From positions 1 through 64,000 of the forward strand of contig CAWBKW010000004.1 in NCBI GenBank assembly GCA_963789515.1: DNA of 64,000 nucleotides, written 5' to 3'. The notes beneath the pieces are model-generated. The model had not been told where the DNA came from and made no database searches. It saw only the letters and a program-made list of their open reading frames with translations. Below are positions 8,718 to 18,267 of this stretch, in pieces (position 1 is the stretch's first letter; each line of letters opens with the position of its first letter). The position numbers and the translations under genes are program-made. This DNA is from JBAXEO01 sp963789515. GTDB lineage: Bacteria > Actinomycetota > Coriobacteriia > Anaerosomatales > JAAXUF01.

Positions 8718-10248
8718 ATGGAGATCAAGGACCACAACGAGCTGTTCGCGCAGCCCGAGTACCAGGCGCAGTTCGAGGCCAAGAAGGAGTTCGAGAACGG
8801 CCGCGCGCGCCGAGCGAGATCGCTCGCGTCTCGGAGTGGACGCAGACCGAGGAGTACCGCGAGCTGAACTTCGCCCGCGAGGCGCGTCGTCATCAACCCG
8901 TGCAAGGCGTGCCAGCCGCTCGGCGCGGTGCTCGTCGTCGCTCGGCTTCGAGAAGACGCTGCCGTTCGTGCAGGGCTCGCAGGGCTGCACCTCGTACTTC
9001 CGCACGCCACCTCTCGCGCCACTTCAAGGAGCCGATCGCCACGGTCTCGAGCTCGATGACGGAGGACGCGGCGGTCTTCGGCGGCCTGTCCAACATGATC
9101 GAGGGCCTCGAGAACACCAACGCGCTCTACAAGCCCGAGATGATCGCGGTCTCCACGACGTGCATGGCCGAGGTCATCGGCGACGACCTGCGCGCCTACA
9201 TCAAGACCTCCAAGGACAAGGGCGTCGGTGCCCGAGGAGCTGCCGGTGCCGTTCGCGCACACGCCGAGCTTCTCGGGCAGCCACCTCAACGGCTACGACG
9301 TGATGCTCAAGGGCATCCTCGAGGAGCTCGCCGAGAGCCCGGCGAGCCGCAACGGCAAGATCAACATCATCCCCGGCTTCGACGGCTACTCCGGCAACCT
9401 GCGCGAGATCAAGCGGATGCTCGACCGTCGATGGGCGTGGACTTCACGATGCTCGCCGACTACAGCGACGTCGTGGACTCGCCGGCAACACCGGCCACTA
9501 CGAGATGTACCCGACCGGCGGCACGACGCTCGCCGACGCCGCCGAGGCCCTCAACGCCATGGCGACGATCTCGCTGCAGCGCTGCTGCGACCGCCAAGAC
9601 CGGCGAGTACATCACCAAGGAGTGGGACCAGGAGTTCGTCACCGTCGGCGAGCCCGATCGGCATCAACGCCACCGACGCGTTCCTCGCCGAGGTCATCGC
9701 GCATCACCGGCAAGTGCGTCCCCGCCGAGCTCGAGCTCGAGCGCGGCCGCGCGGTCGACGTCGATGGTCGACTCGCACCCCTACGTGCACGGCAAGCGCC
9801 TCGCGATGGTCGGCGACCCGGACGTGCTGCTCGGCCTCATCAGCTTCGTGCTCGAGATCGGCATGAAGCCGGTCCACGTCGTGTGCACCAACGGCGACAA
9901 GAAGTTCAAGAAGGCCGCCGAGGCGATGCTCGCGGCCTCGCCCTTCGGCGCCGAGGCGACCGTCTGGATCAAGAAGGACATGTGGCACCTGCGCTCGCTC
10001 ATGTTCACCGAGCCGGTCGACCTGCTGCTCGGCCCGCGCAACGCCAAGTTCCTGTGGAAGGACACCGGCACCACGTTCGTCCGCGTCGGCTTCCCGCTCT
10101 TCGACCGCCACCACCTGCACAAGCGCGCCGATCCTCGGCTACGAGGGCGCGACGAACCTGCTCACCGACATCGTGAACACCGGTGCTCGACGAGATGGAC
10201 CGCCACGCGATCGACACCGACTCCCCGTCCTTCGACCTGGTCCGCTAG
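8718..10248 (+). CDS. nifK: Nitrogenase MoFe protein beta chain NifK
   Basis: Partner of NifD, holding the other P-cluster ligands. Family segments in order: FAQPEYQAQFEAKKEFENG, NPCKACQPLGAVLV, FVQGSQGCTSYFRT, SMTEDAAVFGGLSNMIEG, STTCMAEVIGDDL, and the late DTGTTFVRVGFPLFDRHH. The N-terminal pattern resembles the aerobic/facultative group I enzymes. Start ATG 8718-8720 follows GGAGG, 11 bases after nifD. About 505 residues, with roughly ten single-base breaks between 8810 and 10190. Confidence 0.95.
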
Positions 10249-10261
10249 AGCCGAGGCGACC

Positions 10262-12971
10262 ATGGCGCTCTCACTCGACAAGCTGCTCGCAGACGGCTGC
10301 AGCGCCGACGCCAAGCACAAGGTGTGCCGCGTCGCGCGGCGGGAGAGTCGTGCGCCTTCGACGGCGCGGCGATCGTGCTCATGCCGATCGCCGACGCCGC
10401 TCACGTCGTGCACGGCCCCATCAGTTGCGCGGGCAACGCGTGGGAGGGCCGCGGCGTGCACTCGACCGCCGGCGACTTCCACCGCCGAGGCTTCACGACC
10501 GACATGACCGAGCTCGACATCGTCTACGGCGGCGAGGAGCGGCTCGCGGCCACGGTCCGCGAGGTCGTGGCCGCCGAGAAGCCCGCCGCGGTCTTCGTCT
10601 ACGCGACGTGCGTGACCGGGCTTATCGGCGAGGACATCGAGGCCGCGTGCGCGAAGCTGTCCAGCCGAGCTGTGGCTGCCGGTCATCCCGGTGCAACGCG
10701 CCCGGCTTCGTCGGCCCCAAGAACCTCGGCAACCGCATCGCCGGCGAGGCGCTGCTCGAGCACGTCATCGGCACCGCCGAGCCCGCCGTGCACCACGCCC
10801 GACCGACATCACGCTCATCGGCGAGTACAACGTCGCCGGCGACATGGACGCTGGTCGAGCCGCTGCTCGCGCGAGTGCGGCATCCGCGTGCTCTCCCACA
10901 TCACCGGCAACGCGCGCTTCGAGGAGATCCGCTACGCGCACCGGGCCAAGGCTCTCGGCGGTCGTGTGCAGCCGGGCGCTCATCAACGTCGCGTCCGCGC
11001 TCTCAGCGCCGCTGGGACATGCCCACCGTCGAGGTGTCGTTCTTCGGCGCCACCGAGACCGCTCGCTCGCTTCGCACCATCGCCGAAGCGCTCGAGGCCG
11101 CCTCGCCCGAGGCGGCCGGAGTCGCCGCGCGCGCGTCGAAGCGGTCATCGCCCGCCGCGAGGCGTGCGCTGGCCGACGCACTCGCGCCCTACGCCGGCGC
11201 TGCGCGGCAAGAAGCGCCGTGCTGTACTCGGGCGGCGTGAAGAGCTGGTCGATGGCGTCGCGCGCTGCGCGACCTCGGCGTCGAGATCCTCGCCGTCGGC
11301 ACCAAGAAGTCGTCCGTCGAGGACGAGGAGAAGGTCCGCGCGGTCCTCGGCGACCGACGTCCGCCTCATCGAGGACATCTCACCCGCCGGTCATCCGCCG
11401 CCTCTTCGCCGAGGAGGGCGCCGACCTGCTGGTCGCCGGCGGTCGCAACCGCTACCTCGCCGCGAAGGAGGGCTGGCCGTTCGTCGACGTGAACCAGGAG
11501 CGCGAGACACGCCTACGCCGGCTACGAGGGGCTCGTGAACCTCGCGCGCGACCTCGCCGAGTCGGTCCGCTTCTACGAGCGCGCAGGACGCGTCGACGTC
11601 GTCGTGCGCCGCGCCCGTCGCGCCGACGCCCGTCCGCACCGAGGAGCGCATCGGCAGTCATCGACCCGCTCAAGAACGCTCCCGTCGCTGGGCGCCGCGC
11701 TCGCGCTGCAGGGCATGGACCGCGCGATGCCGGTGCTCCACGCCGCGCAGGGCTGCAGCTTCCTGGGCAAGGTGCTCGCGATCCGGCACTTCAACGAGCC
11801 CATCGCACTGGGCACCACCAAGCTCTTCACCGAGGACGTCGTGCATGGGCAGCGACGAGGCCGCCGCCAAGGTCGTGCGCTCGCTTCGCCGAGAGCGTCG
11901 GCCACGCCCGACGTCATCGCGCTCGTCTCCGGCGCGCCTCGCCGAGGTCAAGGGCGACGACATCGACGCGCTGGTTCGCACGCTCGACCGCGAGCTCGAC
12001 GCCGCAGGTCATCGCCATCCACGCCGCCGACTACGACGGGCGGCCTCGAGGAGGGCTACCTCGCCGCCGTGCGCGCGCTCGCTCGCGCTCGCCGAGCGAC
12101 CGCACGCCGAGCACCGCGCCCGACCCCGCCGCGTCACCGTCCTCGCCGGCGCGCACCTCACGCCCGGCGACGCGCGCGAGCTGCGCGAGCATCGTCGAGG
12201 AGTTCGGCCTGCAGCCGGTCGTTCGTGCCGGACCTCTCGCGCGCTCGACGGCAGCCGCGACGGGTCTCTCGGCGCTCGCCAGCGGGCGGCACCACGCTGG
12301 CCGAGATCCGCGAGCTGGGCTCGCAGCGCCACACGCTCGTGCTCGGCGCCTCGCTCGAGCCGGCCGCGCGCGCGCTGCGCGAGCGCTTCGGCACGCCGTA
12401 CACGGTGATCGACGCGGCCACCGGGCTCGCCGGCACCGACGCGCTGCTCGCCACGCTCACGCTGCTCTCGGGCACGCCGGCGCCCGCTGCGCTACGAGCG
12501 CGACCGCCGCGTGCTCGTCGACGCCATGCGCGACGCGCACCTGCGCATCGCCGGCGCGCGCGTCGCGCTCGCGCTCGAGCCCGACCACGCGCTGTCGCAT
12601 CGCGCGCGCTCCTCGACGAGATGGCCGCCGCGACCGGTCTGCGCGGTCGTGCCCACCGCGCCCGCCGCACGTCGCGCCGCATCCCCGCCGAGGAGGTCGT
12701 CGTCGGCGACTTCGCGAGCGTGCCCGCCGACATCGACCTGCTGGTCGCCGGCTCGCCACGGCGCAGCGCACCGCCGCGCGTCCTCGGCGTGCCGCTCTTC
12801 GAGACCGGCTTCCCGCGCTTCGAGGTCTTCGGCGCGTCGCGCGAGCGTCACGCTCGGCTACGCGGGCGCCACCGCGGTCATCGACGCGATCGCCAACCTG
12901 CTCGCGCCCGCGAGCGGCACATCACCAGCCGCATCGCACCCGTCCCCGACCACGAAAGGAGCACCGCATGA
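10262..12971 (+). CDS. nifEN: NifE-NifN FeMo-co assembly scaffold, apparently one fused gene
   Basis: NifEN matures the iron-sulfur core from NifB and inserts molybdenum and homocitrate before transfer to NifDK. The NifE half begins MALSLDKLLADGCSADAKHK and has GPISCAGNAWEGRG, FVYATCVTGLIGEDIEAAC and a late VLYSGGVKSWS. The NifN half begins VIDPLKNAPSLGAALALQG (about 11665) with HAAQGCSFLGKV and ALGTTKLFTEDVVMGSDEAA. Between them, about 11590-11660, a Pro/Ala/Ser-rich stretch (SCAAPVAPTPVRTEERI) joins both in one frame with no stop and no plausible start or ribosome site. Many single-base breaks throughout (about 20), so the fusion is strongly suggested but not proven. The stop TGA 12969-12971 overlaps nifX. 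Confidence 0.85.
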
Positions 12972-13437
12972 AGGTCGCGTTCGCCACCACGCGCGGCACC
13001 ACGGTCGACGAGCACTTCGGTCGCGCCGGCGCCTTCGCCATCTACGACATCACGCCCGAGGGCGCCGAGCTCCTCGAGCTGCGCCGGGTCGCCGACGGCG
13101 ACCTCGACACCGAGGTCGTCGTCACCCGCGGCATGGGTGACGCTGCACGACGACGCCATCGCGCACCAAGATCGACAAGCTCGCCGACGCCAAGATCGTC
13201 TACTTCACCGAGATCGGCGGCCCCTCGGCGGCCAAGCTCGTGCGCCGCGGCATCATGCCGCTCAAGGCCGAGCCCGGCACCTCCATCACCGCCGAGGCCG
13301 AGCGGCTCGTCGCCACCATGCGCGACAAGCCCGCGCCCTGGATGCGCCGCGCGCTCGCCGAGAGAGTGCGACGGCCGCCGACGCACCGACCCGACGGCGC
13401 CTGCTCCTGCGATCGCAGGCAAGGCTGCTGCTGCTAG
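12968..13437 (+). CDS. nifX: NifX-type FeMo-co carrier protein
   Basis: Dinitrogenase iron-molybdenum cofactor-binding domain: MKVAFATTRGTTVDEHFGRA, YDITPEGAELLELRRV, KIVYFTEIGGPSAAKLVRRG, then an ETxxAERLVATMRDKP-like helix and PWMRRAL. NifX binds NifB-co or VK-cluster intermediates on the way to FeMo-co. The tail after residue 130 is rich in Cys (CSC and a terminal CCC), unlike standard NifX; one indel near 13143 means its frame should be checked. The start overlaps the nifEN stop (ATGA). Confidence 0.85.
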
Positions 13438-13513
13438 AAGAACCACCGGATTCTCGGCCAGCCGAGCATCCGCAGACCGTTCGACGCACACGACCGAGGA
13501 GAGGAACGCGACG

Positions 13514-13835
13514 ATGAAGATGGTTCGCGCGTTCATCAGGCCCGAGAAGGAGCAGGAGGTCGTCCAGGCGCTCGAAGGCGCCGGGTTCGGCTCGCTCACC
13601 AAGATGCCGGTCTTTGGCCGAGGCAAGCAGAAGGGCCTGCAGGTCGGCCCGATCTACTACGACGAGCTCCCCAAGACGCTGCTCATGCCGTCGTCGAGGA
13701 CGAGCAGCGTCGACACGCGTCATCGAGGTCATCGAGGACAAGGCCCGCACCGGGTTCATCGGCGACGGCAAGATCTTCGTCTCGCCGGTCGAGGAGGCCT
13801 ACACCATCCGTACCGGCGAAGCGCGTGGGAGCTGA
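13514..13835 (+). CDS. nifI1: PII-like nitrogenase regulator NifI1
   Basis: Start ATG 13514-13516 after GAGGAACG. Sequence MKMVRAFIRPEKEQEVVQAL opens the PII fold; the T-loop region has GRGKQKGLQVGPIYYDELPK, characteristic of NifI1, and the C-terminal part reads FIGDGKIFVSPVEEAYTIRT. With NifI2 it forms a complex that binds NifDK and blocks NifH docking when 2-oxoglutarate and ATP are low (known from methanogens and other anaerobes). In most such organisms the pair sits between nifH and nifD; here it follows nifX. Stop overlaps the nifI2 start (TGATG). One or two frame changes near 13690. Confidence 0.88.
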
Positions 13836-14267
13836 TGAAGGAGATCAGCGCGATCATCCGCCGAGACAAGCTCGCACGAGACCAAGACGGCGCTCGCCGA
13901 GATCGGCTTCCCGTCGCTGTCGATCCAGATCGGTCGAGGGCCGCGGCAAGCAGCGGGCGACGTCGCCTGCACGCTGCCGGACATGGACCAGGACGGCCGC
14001 ATCCTGCAACTCGACGCGTCGTCCAGCTCAAGCCCACGCCGTCCGAGTACGCGCTCGAGCACCACGCTGCCCAAGGTCGCGCTGTTCGTGCCCAAGCGCA
14101 TGATCACGATGATCGTCGCGGACGCGGCGGTCGCCGACGTGGTCGCGGCGCATCATCAAGGTGAACCGACCGGCCAGCCCGGCGACGGCAAGATCTTCGT
14201 CTGCGCCGGTCGAGGATGTCGTACACGCATCCGCACCGGCGAGGTCGGCGTCGAGGCGGTGGCGTAG
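13835..14267 (+). CDS. nifI2: PII-like nitrogenase regulator NifI2
   Basis: Starts MKEISAIIRRDKLHETKTAL, with the GRGKQRG T-loop element, then an insertion (CTLPDMDQDGRILQLD) and LVPKRMITMIVAD-like strands (here FVPKRMITMIVADAAVAD) and the C-terminal GDGKIFVCPVEDVV. The longer T-loop distinguishes NifI2 from NifI1. Translationally coupled to nifI1. Frame changes near 13880, 13940, 14030 and 14205. Role: 2-oxoglutarate/ATP-responsive partner of NifI1 in post-translational switch-off. Confidence 0.85.
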
Positions 14268-14270
14268 ACG

Positions 14271-14575
14271 ATGCCGGCCACGCTCCCGACCCGAGACGGG
14301 CGCGAGTGGGCGCCCGCGTACCTCGAGCGCATCGAGCTACGAGGCGTGCATCGGCTGCGGCCGCTGCTACAAGGTGTGCGGCCAGTCGGTCATGGCGCCG
14401 ATCGAGCGGCCGATCGACGACGACGTCGATGAGGACGACGAGGACGAGTGTCTCGGCGGCACGGTGATGAGCGTCTCGGACGCCGGCGAACTGCATCGGC
14501 TGCGAGGCGTGCTCGAAGGTCTGCGCGAAGAAGGCGCACACGCACGCGACGTCGCCGTGGCGGTGCGCCAGGTCG
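14271..14575 (+). CDS. Nif-associated ferredoxin with two [4Fe-4S] clusters (FdxB type)
   Basis: Starts MPATLPTRDGREWAPAYLER, the typical opening of nif-specific ferredoxin III, then CIGCGRCYKVCGQ (first cluster), a very acidic linker (DDDVDEDDEDE) and CIGCEACSKVCAKKAHTH (second cluster). Likely an electron donor to NifB, NifEN or the iron protein. Three bases after nifI2. Frame changes near 14338 and 14490; beyond HTH the correct frame and the stop cannot be decided, so the end given is approximate. Confidence 0.85.
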
Positions 14576-14587
14576 CCGTCGAGACTC

Positions 14588-14601
14588 CGACATTATTGTC
14601 G
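14588..14601 (+). promoter_or_regulatory. Candidate activator-binding dyad upstream of nifB
   Basis: CGACATTATTGTCG, a 5-base inverted repeat with 4-base centre, centre 81.5 bases upstream of the nifB -24 element. Same core (CGACA-N4-TGTCG) and same spacing as at nifH. Confidence 0.65.
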
Positions 14602-14644
14602 CAACGGCTACGACATCGTCGTGGCCGTTGCTGCTGTCTGCGCG

Positions 14645-14663
14645 GCAAAACCGCAGGTCAGAG
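14645..14663 (+). promoter_or_regulatory. Conserved middle block of the nifB control region
   Basis: GCAAAACC-GCA-GGTCAGAG, identical to the nifH block except for the 3-base centre, and again exactly 12 bases before the -24 element. Confidence 0.55.
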
Positions 14664-14675
14664 TAGGTATGCGAA

Positions 14676-14690
14676 TGGCACGCGCGTTGC
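14676..14690 (+). promoter_or_regulatory. Sigma-54 promoter of nifB-modABC
   Basis: TGGCACGCGCGTTGC, identical over 15 bases to the nifH promoter and 57 bases before the nifB start. It starts a second transcript probably covering nifB, modABC, mop and trmO. Confidence 0.9.
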
Positions 14691-14747
14691 GCTTCTCTGG
14701 GCACCGCGACACGCCGAGGAGCATCGTGACCAGAAGGAGCGACCGCG

Positions 14748-15656
14748 ATGCACAGCGCGAAGAGCAACGAGCGCCTCGTGATGGCCAACCACCCGTGCTT
14801 CTCCGAGGACGGCCCACAAGGTCGGCGGCCGCATCCACCTGCCGGTCGCGCCCGACTGCAACATCCAGTGCGGCTACTGCGTGCGCAAGTACGACTGCGT
14901 CAACGAGTAGCCGACCCGGCGTGGCGAGCATCGATCCTCACGCCCGCAGGAGGCGCATCGAGCGCGTCGAGGCGGTCGTCGAGCGCGACGCGGCGACATC
15001 GCCGCGGTCGGCATCGCCGGCCCGGGCGACCCGCTCGCCAACGAGGCGACCTTCGAGACGCTCGACCTCGTCCGCCGCTACTACCCCGAGCAAGATCGGC
15101 TGCGTCTCCACCAACGGGCTCGCGCTGCCGGACCGGGTCGACGACCTGGTCGCCGCCGGCGTCCGCTAGCATCACCGTCACCATCAACGCCGTCATGCCC
15201 GAGACCGCCGACGAGGTCTACGCGTGGGTCACCGGCCCCGACGGCGAGCAGCTGCGCGGCATCGAGGCGCGGCCGCTACCTGCTCGAGCGCCAGTGGGAC
15301 GGCCTGCGCATGGCGGTCGCGGCCGGGCTCGTCGTCAAGGTGAACTCGGTGCTCATCCCCGGCGTCAACGACCTCGAGCTCCCGATGATCGCGCATGCTC
15401 GCCGCCGAGTACGGCGCGCACAAGCACAACATCCTGCCGCTCATCCCGCAGAACAAGTTCCGCAGCGCACGACGCCGCCCGACGCCCGCCGCAGATCCAC
15501 GCGGCGCGCGCGGCCTGCGGCGAGTACCTGTCGCAGATGACGCACTGCAAGCAGTGCCGCGCCGACGCCTGCGGGATCATCGGCAAGGACCGCGACATGG
15601 AGACCGAGACGCTCATGGCGCGGCTCGGCGACGTGTACGAGGACTCGATCTTCTAG
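14748..15656 (+). CDS. nifB: FeMo-co core synthase NifB (radical SAM)
   Basis: Radical SAM enzyme that builds the 8Fe-9S-carbide core (NifB-co). Start ATG after AGAAGGAG. The SAM cluster motif is CNIQCGYC near residue 42; GIAGPGDPLANEATFETL and STNGLALPDRVDDL are NifB signatures; the C-terminal HCKQCRADACGIIGKD provides further cluster ligands. About 300 residues, so it lacks the C-terminal NifX-like domain found in proteobacterial NifB. Frame changes near 14815, 14908, 14995, 15088, 15168, 15270, 15397 and 15470. Confidence 0.95.
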   Translation: MHSAKSNERLVMANHPCFSEDGPQGRRPHPPAGRARLQHPVRLLRAQVRLRQRVADPAWRASILTPAGGASSASRRSSSATRRHRRGRHRRPGRPARQRGDLRDARPRPPLLPRARSAASPPTGSRCRTGSTTWSPPASASITVTINAVMPETADEVYAWVTGPDGEQLRGIEARPLPARAPVGRPAHGGRGRARRQGELGAHPRRQRPRAPDDRACSPPSTARTSTTSCRSSRRTSSAAHDAARRPPQIHAARAACGEYLSQMTHCKQCRADACGIIGKDRDMETETLMARLGDVYEDSIF

Positions 15657-15691
15657 ACGCCGCACCGTCCGACGACCCGAGGAGCACGCCA

Positions 15692-16530
15692 TGACGGCAT
15701 CGCCAAGGCACGCAGACGTCGCGAGCGGCTCGCGGCGCTCGCGCTGCGCTCGCTGTCGGCAGCGCTGGCTGCGGCAGCGCTGCTGACGCGGCTGCGCATC
15801 GCAGAGCGGCCGCGCCGGCCCCGCCGCGACCGAGCCCGTCGAGCTGAGCGTCAGCGCCGCCACGACGCTCAAGGCCGCGTTCACCGAGCTGGCGCCGGCG
15901 TTCGAGAAGGCCAACAACGCCAAGCTCGTCCTCAACTACGGCGCGTCCGGCGTGCTCCAGAAGCAGATCGAGGGCGGCGCGCCCTGCGACGTGTTCGCCT
16001 CGGCGAGTGCCGGTGCAGGTCGACGCGCTGGTCGCCGAGGGGCTCATCTCGGCGGACGCGACCGAGACGTTCGCCAGCAACGACCTGGTCATCATCGTGC
16101 CGGCGGGCAACCCCGCGGGCATCACGGCACCCGCCGACCTCGCGAAGGCGACCAAGCTCGCCACCGGCAATCCTGAGACCGCGCGCCCACGGCACCAAGG
16201 CCAAGGAGTGCCTGACGGACTCGGCACGTGGGACGCGCTGCAGCCCAAGTTCGTCTTCGCCGAGAACGCCGCGCAGACCGACGACTACGTCGCTCGCGGC
16301 GAGGTCGACGCCGGCCTCGGTCTTCGCGAGCGAGGTCACCGGCAACGACGCCGTCAAGGTCGTCTACACGGTGCCCGACGGCGCGATCAAGCCGGTCAAG
16401 TACGTGGCCGCCCCGATCAAGGCGACCACGCAGCCGACGCTCGCCGAGAAGTTCGTCGCCTACCTGCTCACGCCCGAGGCGCCAGAAGGTCCTCGTCGCC
16501 AACGGCTTCAAGCCGGCCCCCGCCAAGTAG
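15692..16530 (+). CDS. modA: Molybdate-binding lipoprotein ModA
   Basis: Periplasmic-type binding protein of the molybdate ABC importer. After correction the N-terminus has a signal with a lipobox-like VGSAGC, then VELSVSAATTLKAAFTELAP, NYGASGVLQKQIEGGAPCDV, NDLVIIVPAGNP and the late FVAYLLTPEAQKVLVANGF. Anchored to the outer membrane face through the lipid cysteine. Start ATG 15692-15694, 35 bases after nifB, so molybdenum uptake is placed in the nif regulon. Frame changes near 15760-15800, 16012, 16190, 16320 and 16485. Confidence 0.92.
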
Positions 16531-16555
16531 CCACGCCGACCGCCGAGAGGCACCG

Positions 16556-17242
16556 ATGACCGCACTCGCCGACATAGCGTTCCCGCTGCGGCTGTCGCTG
16601 CAGGTCGCGCTGCTGGCGACCGTGGCTGTGCGCGGTCGTCGGCGCTGCCGCTCGCGTACCTGCTGGCGACGCGCGAGTTCCGCGGCAAGGCGGTGCTCGA
16701 CGTGGCCGTCACGCTGCCGCTGGTGCTGCCGCCGATCGTGACCGGCTACTACCTGCTGCTGCATCATCGGTCGAAACGGGCTGCTCGGCAGGGCGCTGAG
16801 CGCTCGCCGGGCTGCCGGCGCCGCAGCTCACCTTCACGTGGCAGGCGGCGGTGCTCGCGTCGTTCGTGGTCGCGCTGCCGTTCACGGTGAAGACCGCGCG
16901 CGCGGCGTTCGAGGCGGTCGACCCGGCGCTGGTCGCGACGTCGTACACGCTCGGGCGCTCGCGAGCTGGCGACCGCGGCGCTCGTGGTGCTGCCGCTCGC
17001 GCTGCGCGGCATCCTCGCCGGCCTCGTGCTCGTCGTTCGCCCGCGCGCTGGGCGAGTTCGGCGCCACGATCATGGTCGCCGGCAACATCCCCGGGCGCAC
17101 CAACACGATGCCGCTCGAGATCTACAACGCCGTCGTCTACGGCGACTGGGGCTCGGCGACGCTGCTCGTCGTGCTGTTCACGGTCGTCTCGGCGGCGTTC
17201 CTGTTCGGTGCCAACCGGCTGGCCAAGGCGGTGTCGTGGTGA
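16556..17242 (+). CDS. modB: Molybdate ABC transporter permease ModB
   Basis: Integral membrane permease of about 225 residues with five or six membrane segments (FPLRLSLQVALLATVA, VTLPLVLPPIVTGYYLLL, AAVLASFVVALPFTVK, ALRGILAGLVLSFARAL). The EAA loop that contacts ModC reads ARALGEFGATIMVAGNIPG, characteristic of ModB/CysT permeases. Its stop overlaps the modC GTG start (GTGA). Frame changes near 16635, 16765, 16810, 16965 and 17035. Confidence 0.92.
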
Positions 17243-18005
17243 GCGGGTTCGCGCTCAACGTGCGCAAGCGGCTTCCCGGATTCGACCTCGACACCGGCTG
17301 GCGGCAGCGACAGCGGCTTCACCGTGCTGTTCGGCTACTCGGGCGCGGGCAAGTCGCTGACGCTCTCGATGCTCGACCGGCACCATGCGGCCCGACTCCG
17401 GCCGCGTCGACCTTCGGCGACGAGGTGCTCGTCGACACCGAGCGCGGCATCTTCGTGCCCCGCAGCAGCGCGGCTTCGGCTACGTCTCGCAGTCCGCCGA
17501 GCTCTTCCCGCACATGACCGTCGAGCGCAACGTCGCCTTCGGGCTCCACCGCCTGCCCGCGCCCGCAGCGCGCCGAGCGCGTCGCCGAGATGCTCGACGC
17601 CTTCGGCCTGACCGACCTCGCCGACAAGCTCCCGCGCGAGCTCTCCGGCGGCCAGAAGCAGCGCGCCGCGCTCGCCCGCGCGCTGGCGCCCCGCCCGCGC
17701 GCGCTGCTGCTCGACGAGCCGCTCTCGGCGCTCGACCTGCCCGTGCGCGTCGAGATGCGCGCGCTGCTGCGCGAGGTTCAGCGTCGCCGAGAGCATCCCC
17801 GTCGTCATGGTCACGCACGACCTGTACGAGGCCGCGACGCTCGCCGACTCGCTCGTCGTCTACGGCGGCAACGGCGTCGTGCAGACCGGCACCGCCGCCG
17901 AGCTCATCGGCGATCCGGCGACGCCGGAGATCCGGCGGCTGCTTGCACGCGATGGAACTGCCGCCCGCGGTCCTGATGCCGCGTGCGCTCACGGATGCGG
18001 CGTAG
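17239..18005 (+). CDS. modC: Molybdate ABC transporter ATPase ModC
   Basis: ATP-binding subunit. GTG start 17239-17241 overlapping modB. Walker A GYSGAGKSLTLSML, Q-loop region FGYVSQSAELFPHMTV, signature LSGGQKQRAALARAL, Walker B ALLLDEPLSALDLPV, switch histidine in VVMVTHDLYEA. It lacks the C-terminal Mop/TOBE domain usual in ModC; that domain is encoded separately by the next gene. Frame changes near 17305, 17385, 17465, 17565, 17790 and 17945. Confidence 0.92.
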
Positions 18006-18058
18006 CGTCCGGAGCAGACGCCCCGTCATCACCGCCGCCCGACAGAAAGGAGCACGCC

Positions 18059-18266
18059 ATGCAGCTCTCAGCCAGAAACCAGCTCACCGGCACCATCGTC
18101 TCGATCGTGCGCGGCCCGGTCACCGCGCTCGTGAAGCTCGACGTCGGCCGGGCAGCACGTCAGCGCCACGCTGACCTCCGAGGCCGCCGACGACCTCGGC
18201 CTGGTCGAGGGCAAGGAAGTCGTCGCGATCTTCAAGGCCAGCGCCGTCATTCTCGGCGTCGAGTAG
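18059..18266 (+). CDS. mop: Mop/TOBE-domain molybdate-binding protein
   Basis: Single-domain molbindin of about 68 residues: MQLSARNQLTGTIVSIVRGP, VTALVKLDVGG, SEAADDLGLVEGKEVVAIFK, ASAVILGVE. Molbindins form ring hexamers that store or buffer molybdate in the cytoplasm. Strong AGAAAGGAG ribosome site. Position right after modC suggests it supplies the domain missing there. One extra base near 18152. Confidence 0.88.
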
Positions 18267-18267
18267 C

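Noticed and set aside
7219..10248. An alternative vanadium or iron-only nitrogenase
   Set aside because: NifD and NifK patterns, nifEN, a NifQ-like gene and molybdate uptake all point to a molybdenum enzyme; no delta subunit gene is present.
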